Assembly (NCBI GenBank): GCA_021018815.1
Contig: JAITYX010000033.1
Coordinates: 3,900,001 to 3,964,000 of the forward strand
DNA: 64,000 nt
Reading direction: 5' to 3'
From: Talinum fruticosum
Taxonomy: Eukaryota > Streptophyta > Magnoliopsida > Caryophyllales > Talinaceae
Position numbers and translations under genes: made by a program
The notes under the pieces: generated by a model
What the model saw: the letters and a program-made list of their open reading frames with translations, nothing else
What the model was told of the DNA's origin: nothing
Databases searched by the model: none
In this document: one piece after another, positions 1-10,587 of the stretch
Layout of the letters: each line of letters begins with the position of its first letter
How positions within the stretch are numbered: the stretch's first letter is position 1

Positions 1-97
1 TCCTCCCTTTGCTTCTTGCTTACTCTAACTTTGTTCCAAATTGTTCCTTCTTGTGTTGAGAAAACTTAGTTGGTTTTCATACAAAAACTCCTCATAA

Positions 98-1960
98 ATG
101 TCTAGAAGAAGAGCTCATCCTATTAGGAGGACAAGAGTTGAGATTTTAGTCAAGAATGATTTTTGGAAAGAGAATGGTGCCTTCGAGATGAATGGAGCCC
201 TAGTGACCTCTTGGTGGAAGCCGAGAGCCATATCTCTTCACTTGCTATTTCTCCTTTAGTAAGCTTATTGGCTTAAATTTCTTTCTTTATTCATTGGGAG
301 TAGTACTTTTACTAAAATCTTATTGGATTTTCATTTTGTAGTAGGGTTCCATTTGGAGCAGTGGGGCTATTCAAAAATTCATGGAAATGTTCAATAAGAG
401 AAACTACTCTCGGAGAACATTAGGAACAATGCTTGGGTTTGGTTCTATTTATATTGCTTTAAACCACTTATGTGACCGGTAAGAGTGTGACCATACCGGG
501 CCATTACCGAACGCTTTTGGGATACTACCAAAACTTTTCATCTTCCTTTCGGAGAGATAACCATTACTCTTTTTGACTTTGCCATTCTCTCGGGTTTGGG
601 CTTCTCGAGGGAACCTCTAGTCTATCACCAAGATTTGTACAAAAACGATGACTATTTGTGTCACCTCTTTAGTCCGAGTTGCTAGTAGGTTTCCCAGGAC
701 AATTTCTTCAAGTATACTCTTCTTTTCGAGGCTTTTGAAAATGTTGAGTTTTGGGTTCAACATACTCCATAACAACGAGTCCGAGTAGTGCCGGCTCTCA
801 TACTAGGCATATCCATCTTCGGACCAATCTTCCAAGGTGTATGTTCACTTTTTGGTGAACTTAGCGGATTTAGACAAGGTTAAGGACCTTAATTGGGGTG
901 TTCCTGCTTACTCTTGCCTCATAAGGGGTTTATACTCCGGGATGAGGCAAACAAATGCTTGAGAGAGATTTGACGAACTATCTTCCTTTTTGTGGCTTAT
1001 GGAAGATAATTGAGGTATGCTCCATCTTTTCTTTTAGGTTTAAAAATACTTTATCTTGTATGGATAAAGGTTTCACTTGCTTTGTTAAATTGCAAACGTG
1101 GCTATATGAAGTTTTTCCTCACCTTTCGCCTAGTTTAAGGGATCATCTTTCATTCTCGGCCTTAGTATCATGGGCCAAAGATCACCTTTAGCGACCCAAA
1201 GCACATAATCATGCCTTCTTGAGATATATCCTCAACCACACAGCCTCGGTATGTCACTTCTAATCTTTAGAATTTGAGCTATAATAACCCATAATTTTTC
1301 CTTCTGTTGCCCCAACCTATTGCCCCATCCCACGGGTCGTGGTCGGCTTGTATGCATGACCGTGGTGACCGGTGCCGGCCATAAGCTAGGCGTTTGCTGC
1401 CTAATTGTTTCCTTTTTGCTTGTCTCCTCATGGGTCCTGTGTGTGCAAGCTAATTTCCATCCATGAGCGTAAATTCATCTCCCTCAAAGCTTAGGTGTAG
1501 CGTAGGAATTGAGTAACGGGAGGATTTTGTTTGAGGGTCCTTTTGGATTTTGTTGGTATCTTGGTGAGAAGGTTACACCTCAAATCCATTACAACACATG
1601 GCCTCTATTCGTTCCCTATGATCCACCACAAAGAATGTTTTACTTCCACTCTATTACTGAAGAGTAGTAGGAAGAAATAATTACCGGTATCTCTATACCC
1701 AATTTTCGAACATGCATTCGTCCTACGCTCATTATTTGGGGCAAATTATGACCCGACTGGTGAGTCTTCATCTCCCCTCTTTTGTGTACATGAATTTATC
1801 ATGTGGAAATTAACTTCATCTTTTATAAGTTCCCCTAGAGGAGATCTACATCCCAAGCCTTGATGTCGATGTGTCACAACTCGGAGAATGCCGATGCTAT
1901 GTCGGAATTCTTAAAATTCCTGAAGATGAGAGTGTAGGGCACCCTCTTTAGAAGAATCTG
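98..1960 (+). pseudogene. Plant mobile domain (PMD) gene, copy K, multi-exon, decayed
   Basis: PMD proteins (the MAIN/MAIL aminotransferase-like family) occur as cellular plant genes and inside plant transposons. The start at 98 opens with MSRRRAHP, shared with copies B and C. Exon 1 is 98-258. Intron 1 is 259-341 (GT..AG). Exon 2 begins at 342 and holds the PMD core, with translations close to FHLPFGEITIT and ILSGLGF around 535-605. A further intron has its donor at 1015 and its acceptor AG mutated to AA at 1094-1095. The next exon (1096-1248) ends in a GTATGT donor. Later exons lie near 1500-1759 (donor GTGAGT) and from 1839 (acceptor AG at 1837-1838) and carry the C-terminal part, with a translation near IPNFRTCIRPTLIIW. 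Several stops and frameshifts make it a pseudogene. Gene structure is inferred from conservation with copies B and C. Confidence 0.68.
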
Positions 1961-3045
1961 AAAGGGATAAGAGTATTATGCTCTTTTCTTTGACTTGTAT
2001 GCTTAAAGTGTCTTGTTAATGCAATGAGCTTGAAGTATGACCGGGAGCAATCACAAATTAGTCCATCATCCTCCAACCAACCCTAAAAGGTTTCAAGGAT
2101 TTCTTTATTGGAAAGACCTTACGTACTTTATAGGTGACTCTTAGTTAGTTGAAGTGCTAACTCATTGAGCTTTTAGAAAATGTGCTAATTGCTCCATCAT
2201 TTTTGTAGAATTGTTGGTCCGAATCTTCCTCATCGGGAGGTTTTCTTGGTGGTCCGGGACTCGAGCACGCTCCTTTAGTCCGCAAATGCCATCTACTAGG
2301 ACAGCTGGAGCTGGTACTTCCCGACGTTCTTTATGGCATTCACATAATCATATTGCTTCGAAGTGGAGCCTAGCACATATGCACCTGGGCCTAGCTCTTT
2401 CGAGGCTAGGCCTAGCTTCTCCGAGGACTATCATGCCTCTTCAAGTGCTTGACCGTCATGGCAACCCGTTTGATTTCCACCGGATGTCATATAGCGGGCC
2501 TTCTCATAAAGCTTCTCAATCCTCTCCTTATAGGGTGCTTCTATTAATATTTAATATTTTATAATATTTTGATGGCATGTTATCGAATGAATGAAAAACG
2601 CAATTATAAAATGCTTTATTTTATTTAAATTATGCGAAAATGCAAAACCTCAAAAAAATAACAAAGACAAATCAAAAAAATTACACTAGCCCCCTTCCCC
2701 CAAAAGAAACTAATAAAATGAAAAGGAAGGAATGGTAAGTGCATGGTCCAAAATAATATTAGGCCTCTTTGCCAAAACGGGACGAAGTAGAAACTAAAAT
2801 TGGCCTAAGGAGTGCTTGGCGCCTAGAAATAAAAGGCGAGATAAGTTGGTGCGGCGGGCGCCTACCAAGCGCTTGGCCGAGGTTACTAGTGGATTGCGGT
2901 GGCAGGATGGTGATGGACTCCGGTCTAGGAGTCCGTGATATAAAATGGACCTATGATCGGTTACCGAATATCATACCTTCTAAAGCTTCCTTCGCAACTT
3001 TTGTAGGAAAATAGTTCCTAAGAAAATTCCCTAGTGCCTTTAGTT
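1961..3045. other. Stretch between the two accessory pseudogenes; no clear gene
   Basis: An open frame at 2211-2564 (117 codons) lies downstream of a T-rich stretch ending in TAG. It could be a last PMD exon, but nothing in it is recognisable. From about 2550 to 2700 the DNA is AT-rich, with several AATAAA-like words that may be a 3' end. A C-rich run at 2690-2702 reads as a polypurine tract on the minus strand, which would suit element K. A GC-richer block at 2780-2960 has no recognised content. Confidence 0.3.
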
Positions 3046-4520
3046 GTTCACTTTGCCTTCAATCATGAACTTTATGATTGAACAGTCCCATTAGATGCAT
3101 GAGATGATTGATGTTGACAAGGTTCGGTTATCCCTATATGGACTAAATACCTTGTTTAGCATTCGGCAAGTAAAAATCCACTTGACTCTCTTAAGGGCTG
3201 CAATAGCCTATTGGGATCCACACTAAAACACCTTTAGGTTTGGGGATAATGAATTATGTCCCCTTCCTAAAGAATTTGATGCCATCTTAGGCATTCAATG
3301 TCGGACTAAACCTATAATGAACATGCCATTTACCGATATGTATAAAACACACAAGCGTATCCTCGAAGTTAATCAATAGGAATCTAAGTTGGATTCTTAT
3401 CACGGATGAGGTGCATCTAATGGATCCGATATCGTATTACCACCTAATGCACTCTTCGAGGCACGCCCACATTCAGAGACGTCTAGCTATAATTACCTAC
3501 ACGATAGGTGGTTTCCGATTAGTGGGCGGCCATAGGGATATGGCTCCTATTGCGTTATCGAATTTTGTTCAGCGAGTTGCAGGATCATTGCCCCCTTACT
3601 TTGTTGATCGTTATAAAAATTATTATAGGGCCAAACCAGGTTTAAGAAAATCCAGATGAAGAGTTCGCTAGCAGCCCCTGTTGTTGCAGGTAAGCGGAAA
3701 AGATACTCGGGAACCATCCAGCGAGGCTAGGTAGGTGTTGCTAGGCTAAGAAATGGCGCACCGACACTGTGAGGCTGAAAAGCCTCCGGTTTTGTCTACC
3801 GTCTCGCCTTTTCACCCTTTTTTATTATTATTTTTAATTTTCTCTTATTGGACCATGAATACTTATGAATTCAACCTTGTAGGACTCTAATAATTTTATG
3901 ATATGTTGTGTGCGAGATATGGTTAGTAGAGCACATTAAATTGGTGCGAGCACCGTGCGACATGGACCTACACCTAGCTACACAATTCCGCCAGCCGAAG
4001 TGAAGGAGTGTATTGGTTGACCATCCTGCTTCCTGGTGGGAGGCCTTATTTAGAGCTGAGAATCCCATTGAATGGTACGTCGAACAATGGAAAGTGTCCG
4101 AATTTAGGACTCATATTGAGCAACACCCTTTTATACGTTTCGTTGGGTGTGAAAACCAGCGTGTACTACTTCCCGACCATGTAATGCGATAAATGGGATG
4201 AGTCCATGCCATGCCTTACTTGGATTGTGTCCGGCCTGCTACTTTTGAACATTTTGCGGGTTTTGGGAGCTCGAGGAGAGTTGCGACATGGCTTGATTAC
4301 TTGGATGAACCTACCAATGTTGCTGAAACCTACGGATAAACGAATTACTATAGTTTTTGAATTTTATCAAGAATGGATAAAAGAAGTTAACCCCAAATGC
4401 CGCAAGGAAAGGAGGACTCAAGAATGGGATCTTAGGGGAGTTATCCATGTTACAGCTAGAGGAATTGTTTGGCTTGGTCGAGTCCGCCGTTGTCCGGATG
4501 GTGGTTGACGCCGTCTAAGG
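3046..4520 (+). pseudogene. DUF7745-like plant transposon-associated gene, decayed
   Basis: The plus-strand translation around 3160-3300 contains the pattern LLRAAIAYWDP, then FRFGDNELCPLPKEFDAILG. This resembles the N-terminal part of DUF7745, a domain of unknown function common in plant transposon-derived proteins (W-D-P, then F-x-F, then a T/L-P-x-x-E-E/F-x-x-x-L-G motif). Further open stretches at 3411-3659 and 4040-4500 (a VLLPDHVMR motif near 4165) may be later parts, separated by stops and possibly an intron around 3660-3880. It is antisense to the integrase remnant to its right. Its function is not known, and the gene cannot be intact because of many stops. The family call rests on motif memory only. 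Confidence 0.45.
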
Positions 4521-4639
4521 TGTGGCCTGGTTGGGTCGGGCTTAGCTAATTACGGGGACTATTTAGTATAATGCTAAACATAGTATTTCTTTAAGCTGAG
4601 CCAAGTTTATATATTGAAAAATCTCTTTACCAGTCCAAA

Positions 4640-5940
4640 TCGAGTCAACTTAACTACCCCTCCCGGGAGTATTTGACTATGTATGAATTATTCTTGCTAG
4701 TAGGGACTAAATTATTACCAAGGATCCTGAATTGGTGTTCTAATCTCCTTTAGGACCAAATCTCCAATCTGTAGATTACGAGGCTTCACTTTCTTATTAA
4801 ATGCCCTTGATGTACCTGTTTAGTACGTATAGACATTATGTAAAGTGTTTAAGTGCCTTTCATCTAAAAACACTAACTTTTCGTAGCATGCTTTAGCCCA
4901 TTACGCTTGAGGTATTTAATTTTCTACAATTATCCGCAATGAAAGAATGACGATTTCTATTGGAAGGATCACTTCCATACCACGGACTAGGCAGTATGGT
5001 GGTACTCCCATTGAGGTTCTAATGGAGGTCCGGTAGCCCCATAAAGCGAACAACAACTTTTCGAGGCCAATCCTTTTAGTCGACAACCATATGAATATTC
5101 TTATGATTGGCCTCAACTACTCCATTGGTCCGAGGGTGATAGGGAGAAGACTTATGGTGTTTAACCTTAAATTTGTCTTATACATCTACTACCTTTTTGA
5201 AGTGACTACCATGAACACTAATCGGTTTACGAGGTACACCATATCGACACATAATATTCCAATATGCTTCGACATTACGATTGCATTACTTCAACCCACT
5301 TGCTAAAGTAGTCATTTACTACCAACACAAATTTATGACCACCTGTTCCTTTCGGGGTCACTTTGCCGATGATATCAATGCCCTACACTCGAAAATGGCC
5401 GAGGCGATGCAAGCATTGTTAGCAAAGACGTCGGTTAGTGCTTGAAAGTTTGCATACACACGATAGTTGTGATATCTCTTAATAAATTCATCAAAGTCTG
5501 CTACCATGGTTTACCAGTAGTATCCTAAACTCTAGATTTTATGAACCAACATTCTTCCATTCATATGGGGTCCGCATTCCCTACGCTGAATATCGGTCAT
5601 GATGCGCTTTGCTTCATGTCGATTGACACAAATTAAGCTAATTCTGTGTTGGTTTACTTGTACAAGCTGTCCTTGGTTGATGAAGAATTGTGCTACTAGC
5701 ATGCGGATGGCTCGTCGAGGCTCTAGGTGTGGAGTTTGGCAAGTATTCTTACTTTTTAAATATTAATAGATGCAATCATACTAGCTAGTTTGGTCGGTAC
5801 GATACATTTGGAGTGCGTATATGTGCATAGGTTGACTCCGTTGTTCTATATGAATAGGCATTGATTGAATGCCGCTAGAGCTATTAATCATGGATGCCAA
5901 TTTAGCTAAGTCATCCGTGAATTGGTTGTCATCCCTATTA
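4640..5940 (-). pseudogene. Tat-type pol remnant: RNase H C-terminus and integrase
   Basis: Reading leftward from 5940, the first piece is the end of RNase H (5781-5940, with NRDDNQF then DDLAKLASM). The integrase core follows around 5405-5130 (GIDIIGKVTPKGTGGHKF, then a VVNDYFSKWVEV motif). The integrase C-terminal part is at 4916-5116 (LLFALWGYRTS, then MGVPPYCLVRGMEVILPIE). This is the order and wording of Tat/Ogre-lineage Ty3/gypsy pol. The integrase would join element DNA to the host genome. Stops and frameshifts interrupt every domain. RNase H is cut at 5946 by element J, and RT and protease are absent from the window. Confidence 0.78.
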
Positions 5941-5946
5941 AGGTAT

Positions 5947-7829
5947 TGTAGACACCTAAAAAGTGTCATCCATTTCTTCTTTTATTATTTGTTAGTCCAG
6001 GTGATTAAATCCTAGTCCTGTTTACGGATTCGGATCACGGTCGGAGTTTGATTGGCTTGAGTAAGCTAGTAAACCACAAACAACCCCTTAGAATCACAAA
6101 AATCAGCCTTCTTGTCGAACCAAGCCCGGTTCGAGCTGCTAACTAGGAAACCCTAATCTGTAGCAAAAGTAAAACCTACTCAAATATAAACTCGCCAAAA
6201 ATGAAAACATTTCAAAAATGGAAAGCTACCAAGGTCGGTGCCAATCACCTCCAACTATGCAAAACGCAGACATTTCACTATTTCCAAGTGTCCAACCGAG
6301 ACACGAAGTCAAACTTCATCAAACAACACCTGTACTAAGGCCAGCACCGGGCTTCGAGGCCTTTTGCCAAAGGGTTGTGTTTCGATCTAGAGAGTCATTG
6401 AGACATGGAAACCAACTTTTCACCTAAATGACGTCGTTGGGAGATGGGTGTCATGCATGTCGACCTTCTCCAAGGTATTTCTAGTTCGGCGAGATTTGGT
6501 CCGGTTCGGTGTAGCTACATTAAACGGCTACTTGTTGGTCCTCTTAGGTAATATTTTGACCTAGATTTCCTCTATAAATAGAGGGTTAACCCCTTATTCT
6601 ACAAGAGGTCATTAACCTAGCTACATATTGCTGAAATTAGGCTTAGAGCTATTGAATGCTATATCGGTATTTTGATATCTTGGCGCATTTTAAGCTAATC
6701 ATTACTCCACCAAGCATCTCATCATTCTCTAACACTACTCTACTACCACAAATTCCATAAAAAGCCTTCTTTATTTTTGTTCGACCACCAGTCACGCTTC
6801 CAGATTCGTTAGCGATTCAAGATCGGCGAGTGGGACAACCTGAAGCGCACATTTCATTCTCAATCCCGATTATGGTTTATTTAATTTATGATTTTTATCG
6901 CTTTCAGTATTGTGGACAAAGATGAAATTACATTTAATTCCTCCCTGCCATTGTAATTTTTATTTTGTCGCTTTATTTTTCGCTTTCCTTTTTTGCTTTC
7001 TTTTCTTGCTTTCCTATCTACTATTTATCGCTTTCCTAGCATGTTTGGTTGATTAAACTTTCTCAATTAGTATGTGGCATGATTAGTTGTTTTAACACAT
7101 TTCATCAACTCATAATTCGAATTAGTAGAGGCCTTCTATGGACGGGCGGAATGGAAGGTGTTATCCCTACATTTCATACGTTCGCCCCTCAACCCTGGAT
7201 TCTCGATTTTAGACCGATGGAGTCATTTTCTAAACCTCTTTCAAGCTTATGATTTCCATACTACGGTTGGAAGAGGATTTCTTTTAGTTTTGTTAGATTT
7301 TATTTATAAAACTTACTTGGCGACTCCTTTTTCATATTTTATTTCTCCTAATTGCTTCTCGGCATTTCGATTTAAAAAAATGAAAAATTTTAAATAATTT
7401 TTAACCAGCCGAGGCCATATGAGTAAGACTAATTTCTCAATCTCGGCCTCATGGCCAATGCCGGTCACCGGTTAGCGTTGGCTCTCGCTGGCGCCTGCGG
7501 TAATTGGTCTTGGCTTTCGGTCCGGACTAGTTTATCACATTTTGGCCCAAAAGCCTTGTGGCGAAAGCTAATTTTTTTTCCTCAAATTATGAAATAATAT
7601 CCCTAGAGTTCTAAAATTAATTTTTAAAATAAAAGATTAATAAAATCGCCAATCACCCTTTCAAAATCAGATTATAAAAATCAGAAATCTCAATACGAGA
7701 AACACCACCACTTTCCAAATGAACTTTTAAAAATAATTTTCATTTTAAAAAAACAAAGAAATCATGACATTCATGGGGAAACTCGTCCCAATCTGGTTCC
7801 CTTATGGGGGATGGGCCGTGGTTCCTACG
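5947..7829 (+). repeat. 5' LTR of element J (1883 bp)
   Basis: It begins TGTAGACACC and ends near CCTACG (expected CCTACA), directly before a decayed PBS. It is homologous to 35936-38040, with shared blocks near 6620-7070 and 36700-37190. A TATA element lies at 6571-6584. A purine- and AT-rich final third holds no coding content. Its second copy is not in the window, so the boundaries come from the TG start, the PBS and comparison with element L. Confidence 0.72.
6571..6584 (+). promoter_or_regulatory. Probable LTR core promoter (TATA box)
   Basis: TCTATAAATAGAGG is a strong TATA-box match in the first third of the LTR, in the correct orientation for element transcription. The remainder of the LTR would include R and U5. 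Confidence 0.6.
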
Positions 7830-7831
7830 AG

Positions 7832-7850
7832 TGGTGAATCTGCTGGGTAT
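7832..7850 (+). other. Primer-binding site of element J (decayed, tRNA-Arg type)
   Basis: TGGTGAATCTGCTGGGTAT resembles the TGGCGACTCTGCTGGGGA site used by Tat/Ogre elements. It lies two bases inside the LTR end. Confidence 0.6.
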
Positions 7851-8362
7851 GTGTCACTTGTTAAGAGGGTGAGACTTGAAAATTTAAGTTGTGAGTTTTT
7901 CTAATGTGTTTTACATTAGGTGTGTTGTATTTACGTACTTCGACATAGTTGCTTTTAATTTCGGCCATTAGGCTTTACCCTTAAGAACATCTTTTGGAGG
8001 AGGTTCGAGCTGTTAACCTAGACGGGCCCAATTAGGCTTGATTGTTAGGGAGGTGATACTTCTTCCCTCATAGGCCGCTCTCTTTGGTTTACCAAGAGCC
8101 ACCCAGGATTCATACTTTTCTGTTGTGCACTCCCGGGAGGACTAAATGCTCCGACTATGAGACATCATGCATGCTACCTAGATTTATCCCTCTTTTTTAC
8201 CCTCGTTTTTACCATAGAACTTTGGTAGTCTAGGTTATGTCCCTTCTTCATTTGCATGCTTGAATAAATGTGGTTGCTTTAATATCTAACCTTTTTCTTG
8301 TGAGCCTTTTTAGATAGCTAGGTTGACTAAATAATCCTTACATAGGTTCAAAAACAAAATAA

Positions 8363-9010
8363 AATAATGAACATTTTTAGTGAGTCCATTTTTGCATTTA
8401 GCTAAAAATAAAAATTATCTCAATTAAGATGAGTCCATTAATTCCATTTTTCACGTTTAGCTGAAAATAAAAATCACCACAATTAAGGTGAGTCTTTTTA
8501 TTTGCATTTAGCCCCAAAAAATCATCTCAATTAAGGTGAGTCCATTCATTCCATTTTTGCATTTAGCTAAAAATAAAAATCATTTCAAATAAGGTGAGTC
8601 CATTTTTGCAGTAGCCAAATTTTAACATTCATCTTAAAATAGGCGAGTCTTTTATTTGCATTTAGCCCAATTTTGAATTCATTTCAAATAGGTGAGACCA
8701 CTTTTACATTAGCCAAATTTCAAATTCATCTCAAGAAGGTGAGTCCATTTTGCATTAGCCAAATTTTAAATTCATCCCAAAGTAGGTGAAGTCCTATTTT
8801 CATTAGCCAATTTTAAATTCATCTGAAATAGGTGAGTCTTTTATTTACATTGACCCAATTTTAAATTCATCTCAAATAGTTGTGTCCATTTTGCATTAGC
8901 CAAATTATAAATTCATCTTAAAATAGGTGAGTCTTTTATTTGCATTAGCCAAATTAAAATTCATCTCAAATTAAGAGAGTCTTTGTTTGCACTTAGTCAA
9001 ATCAAATCAA
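8363..9010 (+). repeat. Degenerate tandem repeat array in the leader of element J
   Basis: About a dozen imperfect units of roughly 50-60 bp. Each holds a GGTGAGTCCATTTTTGCAT-like phrase, then TTAGCCAAATTTTAAATTC, then ATCTCAAATA. Later units are shorter and more alike than earlier ones. Tandem repeats in untranslated regions are frequent in Tat/Ogre elements. There is no cas gene and no constant repeat, so this is a minisatellite. The region 7851-8362 before it, and 9011-9412 after it, are noncoding leader. Confidence 0.75.
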
Positions 9011-9412
9011 TCCCATTCTAAGGGACTCCCTGTGCATCATTGCATTTCATTTTGGTTCAAATTGCATTCTTTATGTACATCTAAAAGTAAAAGAGCATAT
9101 CATTTTCTTTTTCTTAGGATGAATCATTCCTCAAGTCAAGCATTTAAGCCCCATATCCCCTAAAACTTTTTACGAGCCAATCCCGAGCACGTACTCTTTT
9201 GGGATATAGGAAAGGGAATCCTACTGAAATTCAAAATCCTAGAATGAAGCGGCTAGGAAATAAGAAGCTTACTGCAATACCGGTATAGTCGACACCGATA
9301 TGTCTCACGTCAGCACTTACCACGCCAACACGTACCACACTAGTACCTCAGACATCTTTACTAGTAACACCAATGCGCTGCCCACGGTGAAAGAAGAACT
9401 TTCGTCGAGAGA

Positions 9413-10260
9413 ATGGCAAATAAACCAAATCAAACTCCCATTATGACCTTGGTGAAAGAGTCTACAGTAAAGATAGAAGCTAGGATTGAAGTCCAGGATA
9501 AGAAGATTGAGTTAATATCATAAACCCTTGCTCTTATACTCCAAACCCTCAACAAGGATGCTAATGAAACAAGATAAGATGGAGAGGAATCCAACCTTCA
9601 ACCTAAAGCTCAACCTTAGCCCAAGCCTCGATCCGATCCACGAATGGATCGGATAGAGAAGATGTTGTGGGAATCCTTAGTGTTTAATGATTACTACCGG
9701 ACTTAGGGATTCACTTCAATCCCTAAAGGAAAACTACCCCCAAAATTCACCATGCCCGACATCAAGTTCCATGGGATTGAAAACCCTCACCACCACGTGA
9801 GGAACTTTATAGGGGCAATGACTTTGAAGAATGTATCGAAGGGCACATACCATGTCATCTTCCCATGGATGTTTGACAAAAATGTCATGAAATGGTACAA
9901 TGTTATCAATCCACACAAGGTCACAAACTCGCAAGATCTTTCCAGGAGGTCTTACATCAATACTCCTACGATATTGATCTACTAGCACTCTTTGGGACTT
10001 CGAGCGATCAAGCAAGGAGACGAGGAGAGCTTTACCGACTTCCTCACTTGTTGGAGGGTTAAAGCTGCCCACATGGTTGATCGATCTTTTGAAAAGGATC
10101 GGGTTAGGCTCATCATCAAAAACCTACAACCTACCTATCAACAGACACTTGAAGTTCTTGCCTTTCATGGACTTCAAAACACTTCGAGATGCTAACATGC
10201 TTGTAGAATTGAAGCAAACATGCACAAAAGCTTCAACAAGCTAGAAGATCATCGAATGAG
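9413..10260 (+). pseudogene. gag of Tat element J, broken
   Basis: The likely start is ATG at 9413 (MANKPNQTP), followed by a charged helical segment (VKIEARIEVQDKKIE) that ends in a stop. The gag core follows from 9752 (MPDIKFHGIENPHHHVRNF, then MKWYNVI). It continues in another frame after about 9985, with AIKQGDEESFTDFLT and WRVKAAHMV. Those are the typical capsid motifs of Tat-lineage gag (F-x-x-F-x-x-R-W, R/K-A-A-x-M). Gag would form the particle that packages element RNA. At least one early stop, one frameshift near 9985 and another near 10195 inactivate it. It ends without a zinc knuckle near 10260. Confidence 0.75.
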
Positions 10261-10374
10261 CCCATCACTCATCAAGGATGCTAATAAAGTGTGTATTTCC
10301 TTTTTTAATATCCATTCTATGTCTATTTGCTTTTCCTAATTTTTTTAAAAAAACCCAATTTAGTATTCCTTTTC

Positions 10375-10430
10375 GAACTACGAAGGTCTTATTTCCACTA
10401 TAGCAGATACGTAGGAAGCCCATGAGGTCC
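10375..10430 (+). other. Conserved Tat-lineage sequence box
   Basis: The phrase GAACTACGAAGGTCTTATTT followed by GATACGTAGGAAGCC matches a box I recognise from noncoding parts of many Tat elements (GAACTACGT..GATACGTAGGCAGCC). It marks the last recognisable part of element J before element I. The flanks (10261-10374 and 10431-10587) have no coding signal. Confidence 0.5.
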
Positions 10431-10587
10431 CGCCCTAATCCTAATCTTGTTCCCAGAATTCAAACCCATTTTGCCCTACTCAAGAGGAGCAAAAATCAAT
10501 CGAGAAGAATGCCATGCTAAATCAACACTAAACCAGTCAAAATTATGGTTCATCTGTTCACTATTTAACGACAATAGATTGCGAGTT

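Larger units (their letters stand above)
1..5946 (-). mobile_element. Tat-lineage Ty3/gypsy element K, partial, with antisense accessory genes
   Basis: Minus-strand remnant of a Tat-type LTR retrotransposon that runs off the left edge of the window. RNase H and integrase remnants read right to left at 5940-4640. Beyond integrase, on the plus strand, lie a DUF7745-like gene (3046-4520) and a plant mobile domain gene (98-1960). In the element's own orientation these lie between pol and the expected 3' LTR and are antisense to it. That is the position where Tat elements are known to carry extra ORFs. The right end is cut at 5946 by the 5' LTR of element J, which interrupts the RNase H reading frame. 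The LTRs of K are not in the window, so membership of the left part in the same element is inferred from order and strand. Confidence 0.62.
5947..10587 (+). mobile_element. Tat-lineage Ty3/gypsy element J, 5' half only
   Basis: A plus-strand element with 5' LTR (5947-7829), PBS (7832-7850), a long leader with tandem repeats, and gag (9413-10260). It is truncated near 10587, where element I begins. Its LTR interrupts the RNase H of element K. No polypurine tract precedes the LTR, as expected for a 5' LTR. pol and the 3' LTR are missing. The LTR is homologous along its length to the LTR at 35936-38040, so both belong to one family. The LTR start TGTAGACACC and the arginine-type PBS are typical of Tat/Ogre elements. 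Confidence 0.7.

Noticed and set aside
98..1960. PMD region as a real host MAIN/MAIL gene
   Set aside because: Several stops, a lost splice acceptor, and two further broken copies next to Tat LTRs point to a transposon-carried pseudogene family.
8363..9010. CRISPR-like spaced repeats
   Set aside because: The units vary continuously in length and sequence with no constant repeat or unique spacers, and the context is a plant retroelement leader.
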